Part shown: positions 16,367 to 25,725 of the stretch, in pieces
Layout: each line of letters opens with the position of its first letter
Numbering within the stretch: position 1 is the first letter of the stretch
NCBI GenBank assembly: GCA_025458005.1
Contig: JALOTG010000044.1
Coordinates: 1 to 35,825, forward strand
Length of the DNA stretch: 35,825 bases
From: Thiobacillaceae bacterium
GTDB lineage: Bacteria; Pseudomonadota; Gammaproteobacteria; Burkholderiales; Thiobacillaceae
Direction of reading: 5' to 3'
Program-made: the position numbers and the translations under genes
Notes under the pieces: generated by a model
Database searches by the model: none
Told to the model about the DNA's origin: nothing
Seen by the model: the letters and a program-made list of their open reading frames with translations, nothing else

Positions 16367-16381
16367 GCGCCAACTTGGCGC
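16367..16381. promoter_or_regulatory. Perfect palindrome GCGCCAA-C-TTGGCGC, possible operator
   Basis: A 15-bp inverted repeat with 7-bp arms lies about 32 bases upstream of the candidate -35 of the operon. Position and symmetry fit an activator or repressor site. I do not recognise the regulator. Confidence 0.4.
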
Positions 16382-16395
16382 TCGGATGCCCCAGC

Positions 16396-16424
16396 ATCAT
16401 GCGCCGGCGGAGCGGGCGCATGAT
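16396..16424. repeat. Inverted repeat with 10-bp arms
   Basis: ATCATGCGCC and GGCGCATGAT are separated by nine bases. It lies between the OmpA terminator and the operon promoter region. It has no T tract, so it may be an RNA hairpin or a binding site rather than a terminator. Confidence 0.45.
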
Positions 16425-16474
16425 CCGCAGCCCATTGATGCGGGGGGGCCTGTCCCATGCTCGGGGACCACCGC

Positions 16475-16501
16475 GAAAAGAAAGGCCGCCCTGGGGCGGC
16501 C
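16475..16501 (-). terminator. Intrinsic terminator of the OmpA-like gene
   Basis: Read on the minus strand, GGCCGCCCCAGGGCGGCC forms an 8-bp stem and is followed by TTTCTTTTC. It begins about 50 bases after the OmpA-like stop. Confidence 0.8.
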
Positions 16502-16553
16502 CTGACCGCGACCGACTCCCCGCTGGCGGCGGGGAGCCCCGGATCTGCCGAAC

Positions 16554-17612
16554 TTACTCGAGAACGCGCAGCTCGACGCGACGGTTCTGGGCGCGCCCGT
16601 CGGCCGTGGCGTTGTCCGCGATCGGGCTGGACTCGCCATAGCCCTTGGCGGTCAGTCGGGCGGCGGCGATGCCCTGGGACACGAAGTAGTCCATCACGGC
16701 CTTGGCGCGACGTTCGGACAGCGGCTGGTTGTAGGCCTCCTCGTTGACGCTGTCGGTGTGACCGGCCACCTCCACCTTGAGGGCGGGATAGCGCTTCAGG
16801 GTCGCCACCGCGTCGTCCAGGATGGGTTTGGCGTCGTCGCGGATCACGTCGGCGTCGAAGTCGAAGTTCACCCCCTTGAGGATGATACTGCTGGTCAGGG
16901 TGCAGCCCTTGCTGTCCACCTTGTCGCCCCTCGGCGTGTCGGGGCACTGGTCGAGGCCGTCCACCACGCCGTCGCCGTCGCTGTCCAGCTCGCAACCGTT
17001 GGCGTCCACCTTGCGGCCGGGCGGGGTGCCCGGGCAACGGTCGAGGCGATCCACCACGCCATCGCCGTCGCTGTCCAGCTCGCAGCCCTGGGCGTTCACC
17101 TTGGCGCCCCTGGGCGTGTCGGGGCACTTGTCGAGGGCATCGACGACGCCGTCGCCGTCGCTGTCCGGTTCGCAACCCTGGGCGTCCACCTTGCGGCCGG
17201 CGGGGGTGTCCGGACAGCGGTCCAGGCGATCCACCACCCCGTCGCCGTCGCTGTCCAGCTCGCAGCCGCTGGCGTCCACCTTGGCGCCCGCCGGGGTGTT
17301 GGGACACTTGTCCTTGTCGTCGGTCACCCCGTCGCCGTCGCTGTCCTGGGGCGCGGCCTTCACGGGGGCGGCCTTCACGGGGGCGGCGGGGGCGGGTACC
17401 GGGCATTCCCTGCCCAGCAGTTCCCGACCCGGACAGCCGATGGTCCTGTAAAGCTCGTAGCCGCTGGTGAATCCGCTGCCGCTGGCGGCGTTGGCGGGGT
17501 CGTAGAAGCGTGCCTCCTGCGCCTGGACACTGATCGCCGCGGTGGCGAGGAACGCCGCGCCGAGGGCGCCAAGGACGGTCAGACGAGAGGGGGGGCGGGA
17601 TTTCTGCAGCAT
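16554..17612 (-). CDS. OmpA-family protein with five thrombospondin type 3 repeats
   Basis: A 352-residue outer-membrane or periplasmic protein. The start MLQKSRPPSRLTVLGALGAA has AGGAG seven bases upstream; a signal peptide ends near AAISVQAQ. A short N-terminal segment (YELYRTIGCPGRELLGREC) and a Pro/Ala linker follow. Next are five 30-residue units of the form DSDGDGVVDRLDRCPDTPAG, which are Asp-rich calcium-binding type 3 repeats. The C-terminus is an OmpA-like peptidoglycan-binding domain, with GVNFDFDADVI, VEVAGHTDSVNEEAYNQPLS and the RRVEL end. There is no evident full N-terminal beta-barrel; it is more like a linker protein tethering the outer membrane to peptidoglycan. The longer ORF start at 17732 lacks support. 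Confidence 0.92.
   Translation of the reverse strand: MLQKSRPPSRLTVLGALGAAFLATAAISVQAQEARFYDPANAASGSGFTSGYELYRTIGCPGRELLGRECPVPAPAAPVKAAPVKAAPQDSDGDGVTDDKDKCPNTPAGAKVDASGCELDSDGDGVVDRLDRCPDTPAGRKVDAQGCEPDSDGDGVVDALDKCPDTPRGAKVNAQGCELDSDGDGVVDRLDRCPGTPPGRKVDANGCELDSDGDGVVDGLDQCPDTPRGDKVDSKGCTLTSSIILKGVNFDFDADVIRDDAKPILDDAVATLKRYPALKVEVAGHTDSVNEEAYNQPLSERRAKAVMDYFVSQGIAAARLTAKGYGESSPIADNATADGRAQNRRVELRVLE
16896..17345 (-). repeat. Five tandem 90-bp coding repeats (thrombospondin type 3)
   Basis: Exactly 450 bp, five units of 90 bp, encoding D-S-D-G-D-G-V repeats ending in GCEL/GCEP/GCTL. Units 2 and 4 (both DRLDRCP) are most alike, which suggests duplication of a two-unit block. Copy number could vary by slippage or be miscounted in assembly. 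Confidence 0.9.
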
Positions 17613-17764
17613 GGTTGTTCTCCTGGGTAAGGAAGTAAGGGACGACGGTAGCATCTCGGCTCTCACCGCCCGGCGGATGCCTTGGCGGAGGCCAGGAAAG
17701 GCGTGGTCACAGTCACGATCGGTGCCCGACACTCATGTCCAGTGGAGTGACCTGGGACAAGGAC

Positions 17765-18184
17765 TCACTTCTTCAGGGCGTCGCGGATCTCGCGCAGCAG
17801 CACGATGTCCTCCGGAGGCGTGGCCGGCGGGGGTGGCGCGGCGGGCTTTTCCCGCCTCAGCTTGTTGATCGCCTTGACCGCCACGAAGATGGCGAAGGCG
17901 ACGATGATGAAGTCCACCAGGGTGTTGATGAAGGCCCCGTACTTGATCAGCGGCGCGCCCGCCTTCTCGGCCGCCTCCAGGGTTTCGAAGGTCTGCTCGC
18001 CCAGATTGATGTAGAGCTGCTTGAAGTCCACGCCGCCCATGAGCTTGCCGATCGGCGGCATCACCACGTCCTTGACCAGGGAATCGACGATCTTGCCGAA
18101 GGCCGCGCCGATGATGACCCCCACCGCCAGGTCCACCACGTTGCCGCGCATGGCGAATTCCTTGAACTCCTGCATCATGCCCAT
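17765..18184 (-). CDS. mscL: Large-conductance mechanosensitive channel MscL
   Basis: A 139-residue inner-membrane channel that opens under membrane tension to release solutes. The N-terminal amphipathic segment and TM1 read [20 protein letters not shown] and [22 protein letters not shown]2 reads [20 protein letters not shown]. The C-terminal helix [14 protein letters not shown] is present after a Pro-rich linker. AAGGAG lies nine bases before the ATG at 18184. The length is normal. It is divergent from the fumarase gene, with about 140 bp between starts. Confidence 0.97.
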   Translation of the reverse strand: MGMMQEFKEFAMRGNVVDLAVGVIIGAAFGKIVDSLVKDVVMPPIGKLMGGVDFKQLYINLGEQTFETLEAAEKAGAPLIKYGAFINTLVDFIIVAFAIFVAVKAINKLRREKPAAPPPPATPPEDIVLLREIRDALKK

Positions 18185-18326
18185 TGCCGCATCTCCTTGA
18201 GGAATCGGGGTGATTTTCCGTGGTATCCGGTGACGTTGCTCGCGCGATGCCGAGACAAGCGGCCATTCCTGATGGTTCTTTTATTACATAGCGTAGACTA
18301 AATCATCAGCCGAACAAAACCCGACC

Positions 18327-19856
18327 ATGACTCTGATCCGCCCGGAAGACCTCATCCAGAGCTTGCGCGACGCCTTCCAGTTCATCTCCTACTACCACCC
18401 GGCGGATTTCGTGCGCGCCCTGAAGGATGCCCACGACCGCGAGCAGTCGCCGGCGGCCCGCGACGCCCTCGCCCAGATCCTGATCAACTCCCGCCTGTGC
18501 GCCGAGGGCCACCGCCCCATCTGCCAGGACACCGGCATGGCCGTGGTGTTCATGAAGATCGGCATGAATGTCCGCTTCGACGGCCCGCTCGGCCTGCAGG
18601 AGATGGTCGACGAGGGGGTGCGCCGGGCCTACACCGACCCCGACAACCCACTGCGCGCCTCGATCCTGGCCGACCCCGCCGGCGCGCGCCGCAATACTCG
18701 CGACAACACCCCCGCCGTGCTCTACACCGAGCTGGTGCCGGGCGACGCGCTGGAGGTGAAGGTGGCGGCCAAGGGGGGCGGTTCGGAGAACAAGGCGCAG
18801 TTCACGGTGCTCAATCCCAGCGACTCCATCGTCGACTGGGTGCTGTCGGTGGTCCCCGAGATGGGCGCCGGCTGGTGCCCGCCCGGCATCCTCGGACTGG
18901 GCATCGGCGGCACGCCGGAGAAGGCCCTGCTGATGGCCAAGGAGGCCCTGCTGGATCCCATCGACATCCAGGACCTGCGCGCCCGCGGCCCCGCCAACCG
19001 CGTCGAGGAACTGCGCCTGGAGCTGATGGACAGGGTGAACGCCCTGGGCATCGGCGCCCAGGGTCTGGGCGGCCTGACCACGGTGCTCGACGTCAAGATC
19101 CGCGACTATCCCACCCACGCCGCCTCGCTGCCCGTCGGCCTGATCCCCAACTGCGCCGCCACCCGCCACCTGCACTTCACCCTGGACGGCGGCGGTCCGG
19201 CCCGGTTCGACCCGCCGCCCCTGGAGATCTGGCCGGAGATCACCCGGGACGCGGCGGCGGGCACCCGCCGCGTCGACCTGGACCGCCTCACCAAGGCGGA
19301 CACCGCCGCCTGGCGCGCCGGCGACCGGCTGCTGCTCAGCGGCAGGCTGCTCACCGGCCGCGACGCGGCCCACCAGCGCATCGCCGACCTCGTCGCCCGC
19401 GGCGAACCCCTGCCGGTGGACTTCGCCAACCGCTTCATCTACTACGTCGGTCCGGTGGACCCCGTGCCTGGCGAGGCGGTGGGGCCGGCCGGCCCCACCA
19501 CCGCCACCCGCATGGACCGGTTCACCGACCTGATGCTGGGGCGAGTGGGGCTGATCGGCATGGTCGGCAAGGCGGAGCGCGGACCCGAGGCGATCGAGGC
19601 CATCCGGCGCCACGGCGGCGTGTACTGCATCGCCGTGGGCGGCGCGGCCTACCTGGTGTCGAAGGCCATCACCGCCGCCCGTGTGCTGGCCTTCCCGGAC
19701 CTGGGCATGGAGGCCATCTACGAGTTCGAGGTGCGCGACATGCCGGTCACCGTGGCGGTGGACAGCCAGGGCCGCTCGGTCCACGATAGCGGCCCGCGGG
19801 AGTGGCGCGTCAACATCGAGCGTCTCGGCCATGCCCGGAGCCCCGCGCGGGGTTGA
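18327..19856 (+). CDS. Class I fumarate hydratase ([4Fe-4S] type)
   Basis: A 509-residue cytoplasmic enzyme that interconverts fumarate and malate in the TCA cycle, oxygen-sensitive through its [4Fe-4S] cluster. Cluster cysteines fit the motifs HRPICQDTGMAVVF, GAGWCPPGILGLGIGGT and LIPNCAATRH. The substrate-binding KGGGSENKAQF is intact. The C-terminal domain holds GPTTATRMDRF and GLIGMVGKAERG. Both the alpha and beta parts are in one chain, as in FumA/FumB and beta-proteobacterial enzymes. The ATG at 18327 begins the family's usual start region. No FumC is visible in the window. Confidence 0.95.
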   Translation: MTLIRPEDLIQSLRDAFQFISYYHPADFVRALKDAHDREQSPAARDALAQILINSRLCAEGHRPICQDTGMAVVFMKIGMNVRFDGPLGLQEMVDEGVRRAYTDPDNPLRASILADPAGARRNTRDNTPAVLYTELVPGDALEVKVAAKGGGSENKAQFTVLNPSDSIVDWVLSVVPEMGAGWCPPGILGLGIGGTPEKALLMAKEALLDPIDIQDLRARGPANRVEELRLELMDRVNALGIGAQGLGGLTTVLDVKIRDYPTHAASLPVGLIPNCAATRHLHFTLDGGGPARFDPPPLEIWPEITRDAAAGTRRVDLDRLTKADTAAWRAGDRLLLSGRLLTGRDAAHQRIADLVARGEPLPVDFANRFIYYVGPVDPVPGEAVGPAGPTTATRMDRFTDLMLGRVGLIGMVGKAERGPEAIEAIRRHGGVYCIAVGGAAYLVSKAITAARVLAFPDLGMEAIYEFEVRDMPVTVAVDSQGRSVHDSGPREWRVNIERLGHARSPARG

Positions 19857-19948
19857 GGGGGAATCTGCCGTGGCGGGCGGATGGATGTTCACGACTGGCA
19901 GCGTGGCACGCTGCATAATGGGCAACGGGCCACGCCGCCGCGAGCGGC

Positions 19949-19977
19949 TTGCAAAAAGTTAATGCATTTTCTAAAGT
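19949..19977 (+). promoter_or_regulatory. Candidate sigma-70 promoter of pbpG
   Basis: TTGCAA, 17 bases, then TAAAGT, in an AT-rich stretch 65-95 bases before the pbpG ATG. The surrounding region (19949-20010) is the least GC-rich between fumarase and pbpG. Confidence 0.5.
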
Positions 19978-20041
19978 TTTATTGTTAATCGCCGATATTT
20001 GCTAGAGTATCCACTCGTTCGTCCGCGCCCAAGCAAAAGCA

Positions 20042-21038
20042 ATGAACAAAGCGCTGATCCTGATCCTCACCCTGCTGGCCTTCATCGCCACGCCGGCGGC
20101 CGGGCTTGCCCGCGAGACGTCGGCGTCCGCCCCTGGCCAGACGGAAAAGACCGTCAAGAAGGCCAAGAAGGTCACCGGCAAGGACAAGAAGGCGCAGGTG
20201 AAGAAATCGGGCAAGAAGAAGCTCGCGTCGGCCAAGAAGTCCGGCAAGAAGAAACTGGCGTCGGCCAAGACGAAGAAAAAGATCGCCGCCAAGAAGCAAT
20301 CCCGCGCCAAGACCAAGCTGTCCTCGGCCAAGCGCGCCCAGGCCCGCGCCATGGCGGAGATGGGCGCGCCCTACACCGGTGGAGAACTGGCGCTGCGCTC
20401 GGCGGTCGCCATGGACCATCGACGCCGAGGACGTGGATCGCCTCAAGCACACCCGCTCGCGCCTGGCCGTGGGCACCACCCTGACCCGGGAAGAACTGAT
20501 GCACCTGGCCCTGATCGCCTCGGAAAACCGCGCCGCGGCCGCCCTGTCGCGCGCCTATCCGGGCGGGCGGGAGGCCTTCGTCGCCGCCATGAATCGCAAG
20601 GCCCGCGCCCTGGGCATGGAGAACACCCATTTCGTGGACGGCACCGGACTGTCCAGCGGCAACCGCTCCACCGCCGCCGACCTGGTCAAGCTGGTGGACA
20701 CCGCCTATCGCTACCCGCTCATCCGCAAGATCTCCACGACCGGCAACTACGACGTGCTGCTCGACGGCAAGCAGGTGCGCCACCTGGCCTTCGTCAACAC
20801 CAACCAGCTGACCCGCCGCGAGGACTGGGCGATCGGCGTGTCCAAGACCGGCTACATCAACGAGGCCGGCCATTGCCTGGTCATGCAGGCCGAGATCGCC
20901 CAGCAGAAGGTGATCATCGTCCTGCTCGACTCCTGGGGGAAACTGTCCCGCATCGGCGACGCCAACCGCATCCGCAAGTGGCTGGAAATGAACCTGCCCG
21001 GCAAGTTCGCCGACCGGTCGGGCAAGACATCGGTTTGA
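20042..21038 (+). pseudogene. pbpG: pbpG (PBP7-type D-Ala-D-Ala endopeptidase), internally deleted and frameshifted
   Basis: The N-terminal part from ATG 20042 has a signal peptide (ILTLLAFIATPAAGLA), a very Lys-rich linker and GGELALRSAVA. The C-terminal part, in another frame and ending at 21038, resumes at TIDAEDVDRLKHTRSRLAVG and continues with SENRAAAALSRAYPGG (SxN motif), HFVDGTGLSSGN and VSKTGYINEAGHCLVM (KTG motif). In intact PBP7 proteins about 45 residues lie between these blocks, including the SxxK catalytic serine. That block is missing, with the break near 20408-20415. As written the enzyme is dead. The rest of the gene shows no decay, so a collapsed or misassembled read region is possible. 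Confidence 0.82.
20201..20266 (+). repeat. Two tandem 33-bp repeats in the Lys-rich linker of PbpG
   Basis: Two in-frame copies encode KKSGKKKLASA twice, differing by a few synonymous third-position bases. The synonymous differences suggest the repeat is old and kept at protein level. Confidence 0.85.
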
Positions 21039-21060
21039 CCTGAGGTTGGAGAGGGTTGAG

Positions 21061-21084
21061 AGGCGGCGCAAGCCGCCTTTTTTT
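21061..21084 (+). terminator. Intrinsic terminator after pbpG
   Basis: AGGCGGC-GCAA-GCCGCCT stem-loop followed by a run of six T, 22 bases after the pbpG stop. GCAA is a stable tetraloop of the GNRA type. Confidence 0.9.
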
Positions 21085-21168
21085 CGCTTCTTCCCGCGGC
21101 CGACGGTCGCTTCGGCCGCGGCGGGCATGGTTTAATGGCGGCCAATCGCCAACCATGCTGGAGTCCCC

Positions 21169-22200
21169 ATGCACAAGAACACATCCGCTTCATTGCGCGC
21201 CGTCCTCTGCCTGGCCGTTTTGGGCATGGCCAGCGCGACCCCGGCCCAGGCCGCCGCCCCGGCCAGCCTGGCCGATTGCGCGGCCATCCCCGAGGACGCG
21301 GCCCGCCTGCGTTGCTATGACCAGGTCGCCCGCGCGCCCCGGCCCGCCCCCGCCGAGGACGTGGTGGCCATCTCCCCCGTTGCCGCGACCGGCAAGGCGG
21401 CCGCCCAGGTCACCCCGCTGTCCGCGCGCTGGGAACTCGACCCGGAAAGCCAGAAAGGCGTCTGGTCGTTTCGCCCCCACAAACCCAGTTACTTCCTGTT
21501 CGGCCGCTACACCGACGATGTCAACATCGATCCCTACATCATCAAGTTTGACGAGGACGTCATCGACGATGTCGAGGTCAAGTTCCAGTTGAGCTTCAAG
21601 GTCAAGGCCCTGGAAGACATGTTCGGCAGCAATGCCGACCTGTGGTTCGGCTATACCCAGCAGAGCAACTGGCAGCTCTACAACGACGACATCTCGTCGC
21701 CCTTCCGCGAGACCAACTACGAACCCGAGGTCTTCGTCTCCTTCCCGACCCGCTATGACCTCCTGGGACTGACCGGACGCTTCGTCAACGTCGGCTTCGT
21801 GCATCAGTCGAACGGCCGCAGCGATCCCCTGTCGCGCAGCTGGAACCGCCTGTATGCCCAATTCGGCTTCGAGTACGGCGACAACTTCAGCCTCCTGTTC
21901 AAGCCCTGGTATCGCATCGAGGAGGATGGTGACGACGACGACAACCCGGACATCACCGACTTCGTCGGCGATTTCGAGCTCCTGGCCAGCTACAGGCTGG
22001 GCGGGCATACGCTCAGCGCCCTCGGTCGCACCAGCTTCGAGCTCGAACACGGCTTCCTGCAGCTGGACTGGACCTTCCCCCTGTACCAGAACCTGAAGGG
22101 CTATGTGCAGGCCACCACCGGCTATGGCGAGAGCCTGCTCGACTACAACCATCAGCAGAACACGATCGGCATCGGCATTTCGCTGGTCGACTGGATGTGA
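21169..22200 (+). CDS. pldA: Outer-membrane phospholipase A1 (OMPLA)
   Basis: A 343-residue outer-membrane enzyme that hydrolyses phospholipids. A signal peptide (AVLCLAVLGMASATPAQA) is followed by SLADCAAIPEDAARLRCYDQ, a Cys-containing segment common at the start of proteobacterial PldA proteins. The active-site block GFVHQSNGRSDPLSRSWNR carries the catalytic His and Ser (HxSNG). Alternating hydrophobic beta strands continue to the end, which reads IGIGISLVDWM, as expected for an outer-membrane barrel. An acidic loop EEDGDDDDNPDITD lies between strands and may bind calcium. The ATG at 21169 has TGGAG upstream. Confidence 0.93.
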   Translation: MHKNTSASLRAVLCLAVLGMASATPAQAAAPASLADCAAIPEDAARLRCYDQVARAPRPAPAEDVVAISPVAATGKAAAQVTPLSARWELDPESQKGVWSFRPHKPSYFLFGRYTDDVNIDPYIIKFDEDVIDDVEVKFQLSFKVKALEDMFGSNADLWFGYTQQSNWQLYNDDISSPFRETNYEPEVFVSFPTRYDLLGLTGRFVNVGFVHQSNGRSDPLSRSWNRLYAQFGFEYGDNFSLLFKPWYRIEEDGDDDDNPDITDFVGDFELLASYRLGGHTLSALGRTSFELEHGFLQLDWTFPLYQNLKGYVQATTGYGESLLDYNHQQNTIGIGISLVDWM

Positions 22201-22478
22201 TGCCCGCCAGCCGCCTGGGAAGTCCCGAAGACGCGCCCAAGGCGGCGGGCGCCCGTGAACGAAGCCGTCCCTGAGACGGACGCGAGTGCCCCGCGCGACG
22301 GCGGCCTCGGGTGCCATGGCCGCCTCGTCCACGCCCACATGCCGCCCCGGCGGGCTTAGGCCGGGCCGGCGCGGCCCTGCCCCGCCGTCGTCACGCCTCT
22401 CACCACGGCACCCCAGCAGCGGAACCTAGTCGCATCGAGCCGTGCCAACCCGGCGAGGCGCGACTAGAATGCCCCGCG

Positions 22479-23495
22479 ATGCCCCGCCGATGTCCCGCGG
22501 CCCGCCGCCTGTGTCGCGTCTGGCTGGTGCTGCCGCTGGCTTTGCTGCTGGCGGCCTGCGCCACGCCCCACGTGCAACGGACGGACGAAGCCATGACCCT
22601 GCCCGCACTCCTGCCCGACCATGTTCGCGCCGAGGACGGCGCCCGCCTGCCCCTCAGCGTCTGGCTGCCGGAAGGTCGGCCACGCGGTGTCGTCCTCGGG
22701 CTGCACGGCTTCAATGACTATCGCCGCGCCTTCGAGGAGGTGGGGGAGGGGCTGGTCGCCCAAGGGATCGCCGTCTATGCCTTCGATCAACGCGGTTTCG
22801 GCGAGACGGAGCGGACCGGCCTGTGGTACGGCGGGGAGCGCATGGCGAGGGACGCGCGCGCGGTGGCCGGCCTGCTGCGCGAGCACCATGCCGGCGTGCC
22901 CCTCTACCTGCTCGGCGAAAGCATGGGCGGGGCCGTCGCCCTGCTTGCCCTGGCCGATGCGCCAACACGCCTGTCGGATGGGCTGGTCCTGCTGGCCCCG
23001 GCGGTGTGGGGGCGTTCCACCATGCCCGTGCTGCAGCGCGGCGCCCTCTGGCTGGCCGCCCATCTCTTCCCCGACCGGATCGTGTCGCCGCCGAAGGGGC
23101 TGAACATCCGCCCGACGGACAACCCCGAGGCGCGCCGCAAGCTGCGCGAGGACCCGCTGGTGATCAAGGCGACCCGGGTCGATGCCCTGTGGGGCATCGC
23201 GGAACTGATGGACCAGGCCCTGCTCACGTCACCCCCGCCCGGCCTGCCGACCCTGATCCTGTATGGCGAGCGGGACGAGATCATCCCCAAGCGCCCCACC
23301 TGCCGCTGGCTGGCCGGCCTGCCGGCCGAGGCGCCGATCCGGCTGGCGGTCTATCCCGAGGGCTGGCACATGCTGACCCGCGACCTGCAGGCGGCCACCG
23401 TGCTGGCGGACCTGGCCGCCTGGCTGACGGACCCCGCCGGGCACTTGCCTTCCGGGGTCGAGGTGGCGGGGCGGCAGCCGCACTTCTGCGGCTGA
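22479..23495 (+). CDS. Lipoprotein alpha/beta hydrolase (monoacylglycerol lipase/lysophospholipase family)
   Basis: A 338-residue serine hydrolase. The signal LVLPLALLLAAC is a lipobox, so the protein should be lipid-anchored after cleavage before Cys. The fold marks are GVVLGLHGFNDYRRAF (oxyanion region), YAFDQRGFGETERTG, and the nucleophile elbow LLGESMGGAVALLAL (GxSxG). The late Asp (LILYGERDEIIPKRP) and His (YPEGWHMLTRDL) complete the triad. It follows pldA on the same strand after 278 bp of non-coding sequence, so joint turnover of membrane lipids is possible but not shown. The start at 22479 places the signal peptide correctly; the ORF track's 22311 start adds a Pro/Arg-rich stretch without support. 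Confidence 0.88.
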   Translation: MPRRCPAARRLCRVWLVLPLALLLAACATPHVQRTDEAMTLPALLPDHVRAEDGARLPLSVWLPEGRPRGVVLGLHGFNDYRRAFEEVGEGLVAQGIAVYAFDQRGFGETERTGLWYGGERMARDARAVAGLLREHHAGVPLYLLGESMGGAVALLALADAPTRLSDGLVLLAPAVWGRSTMPVLQRGALWLAAHLFPDRIVSPPKGLNIRPTDNPEARRKLREDPLVIKATRVDALWGIAELMDQALLTSPPPGLPTLILYGERDEIIPKRPTCRWLAGLPAEAPIRLAVYPEGWHMLTRDLQAATVLADLAAWLTDPAGHLPSGVEVAGRQPHFCG

Positions 23496-23656
23496 AGCCG
23501 GGCGCGCCGGGCCTGCAAGCCGCGGTCCTGCCCCCGCCCCGTCGGGGGAAAACCCGGGACTGGCTTGCCGGATTCAGGTCACGACCGGCCCGCGGCTGAT
23601 ATGTGCCCGCGCCGAAACCCGGCGATCCCTGTCTTCGGCCCCCGTCATGACGACGC

Positions 23657-25627
<1,971 letters not shown>

Positions 25628-25683
25628 ACGGGTGTTCTCCTCGACGCTCAAGGTTGGAAGTGCAGTGGAAGGCCACAGGGGCG

Positions 25684-25712
25684 AAATTAGGACAAAATCA
25701 TGCTTTTTTCAA
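25684..25712 (-). promoter_or_regulatory. Sigma-70 promoter candidate for acs
   Basis: On the minus strand, TTGAAA, 17 bases, TAATTT. The -10 lies 57 bases before the acs ATG. It is in the AT-rich gap between the divergent acs and glnE genes. Confidence 0.6.
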
Positions 25713-25725
25713 ACGCCCGTCAGCC

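Larger units (their letters stand above)
16208..16553. other. Intergenic region between the Mbx/MBS-like operon and the OmpA-like gene
   Basis: A 346-bp gap with no supported gene. It holds a candidate promoter facing the operon, a 15-bp palindrome, a longer inverted repeat and the terminator of the OmpA-like gene, all listed separately. The 16306-16360 part is clearly more AT-rich than its surroundings. Confidence 0.6.

Noticed and set aside
16896-17345. CRISPR-like regular repeat array
   Set aside because: The 90-bp units are contiguous, have no spacers and encode in-frame thrombospondin type 3 repeats of the OmpA-like protein.
23520-23560. Terminator between the alpha/beta hydrolase gene and acs
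   Set aside because: Only a short C/G-run hairpin (CCCC-GTC-GGGG) with no T tract; not distinguishable from GC-rich background.
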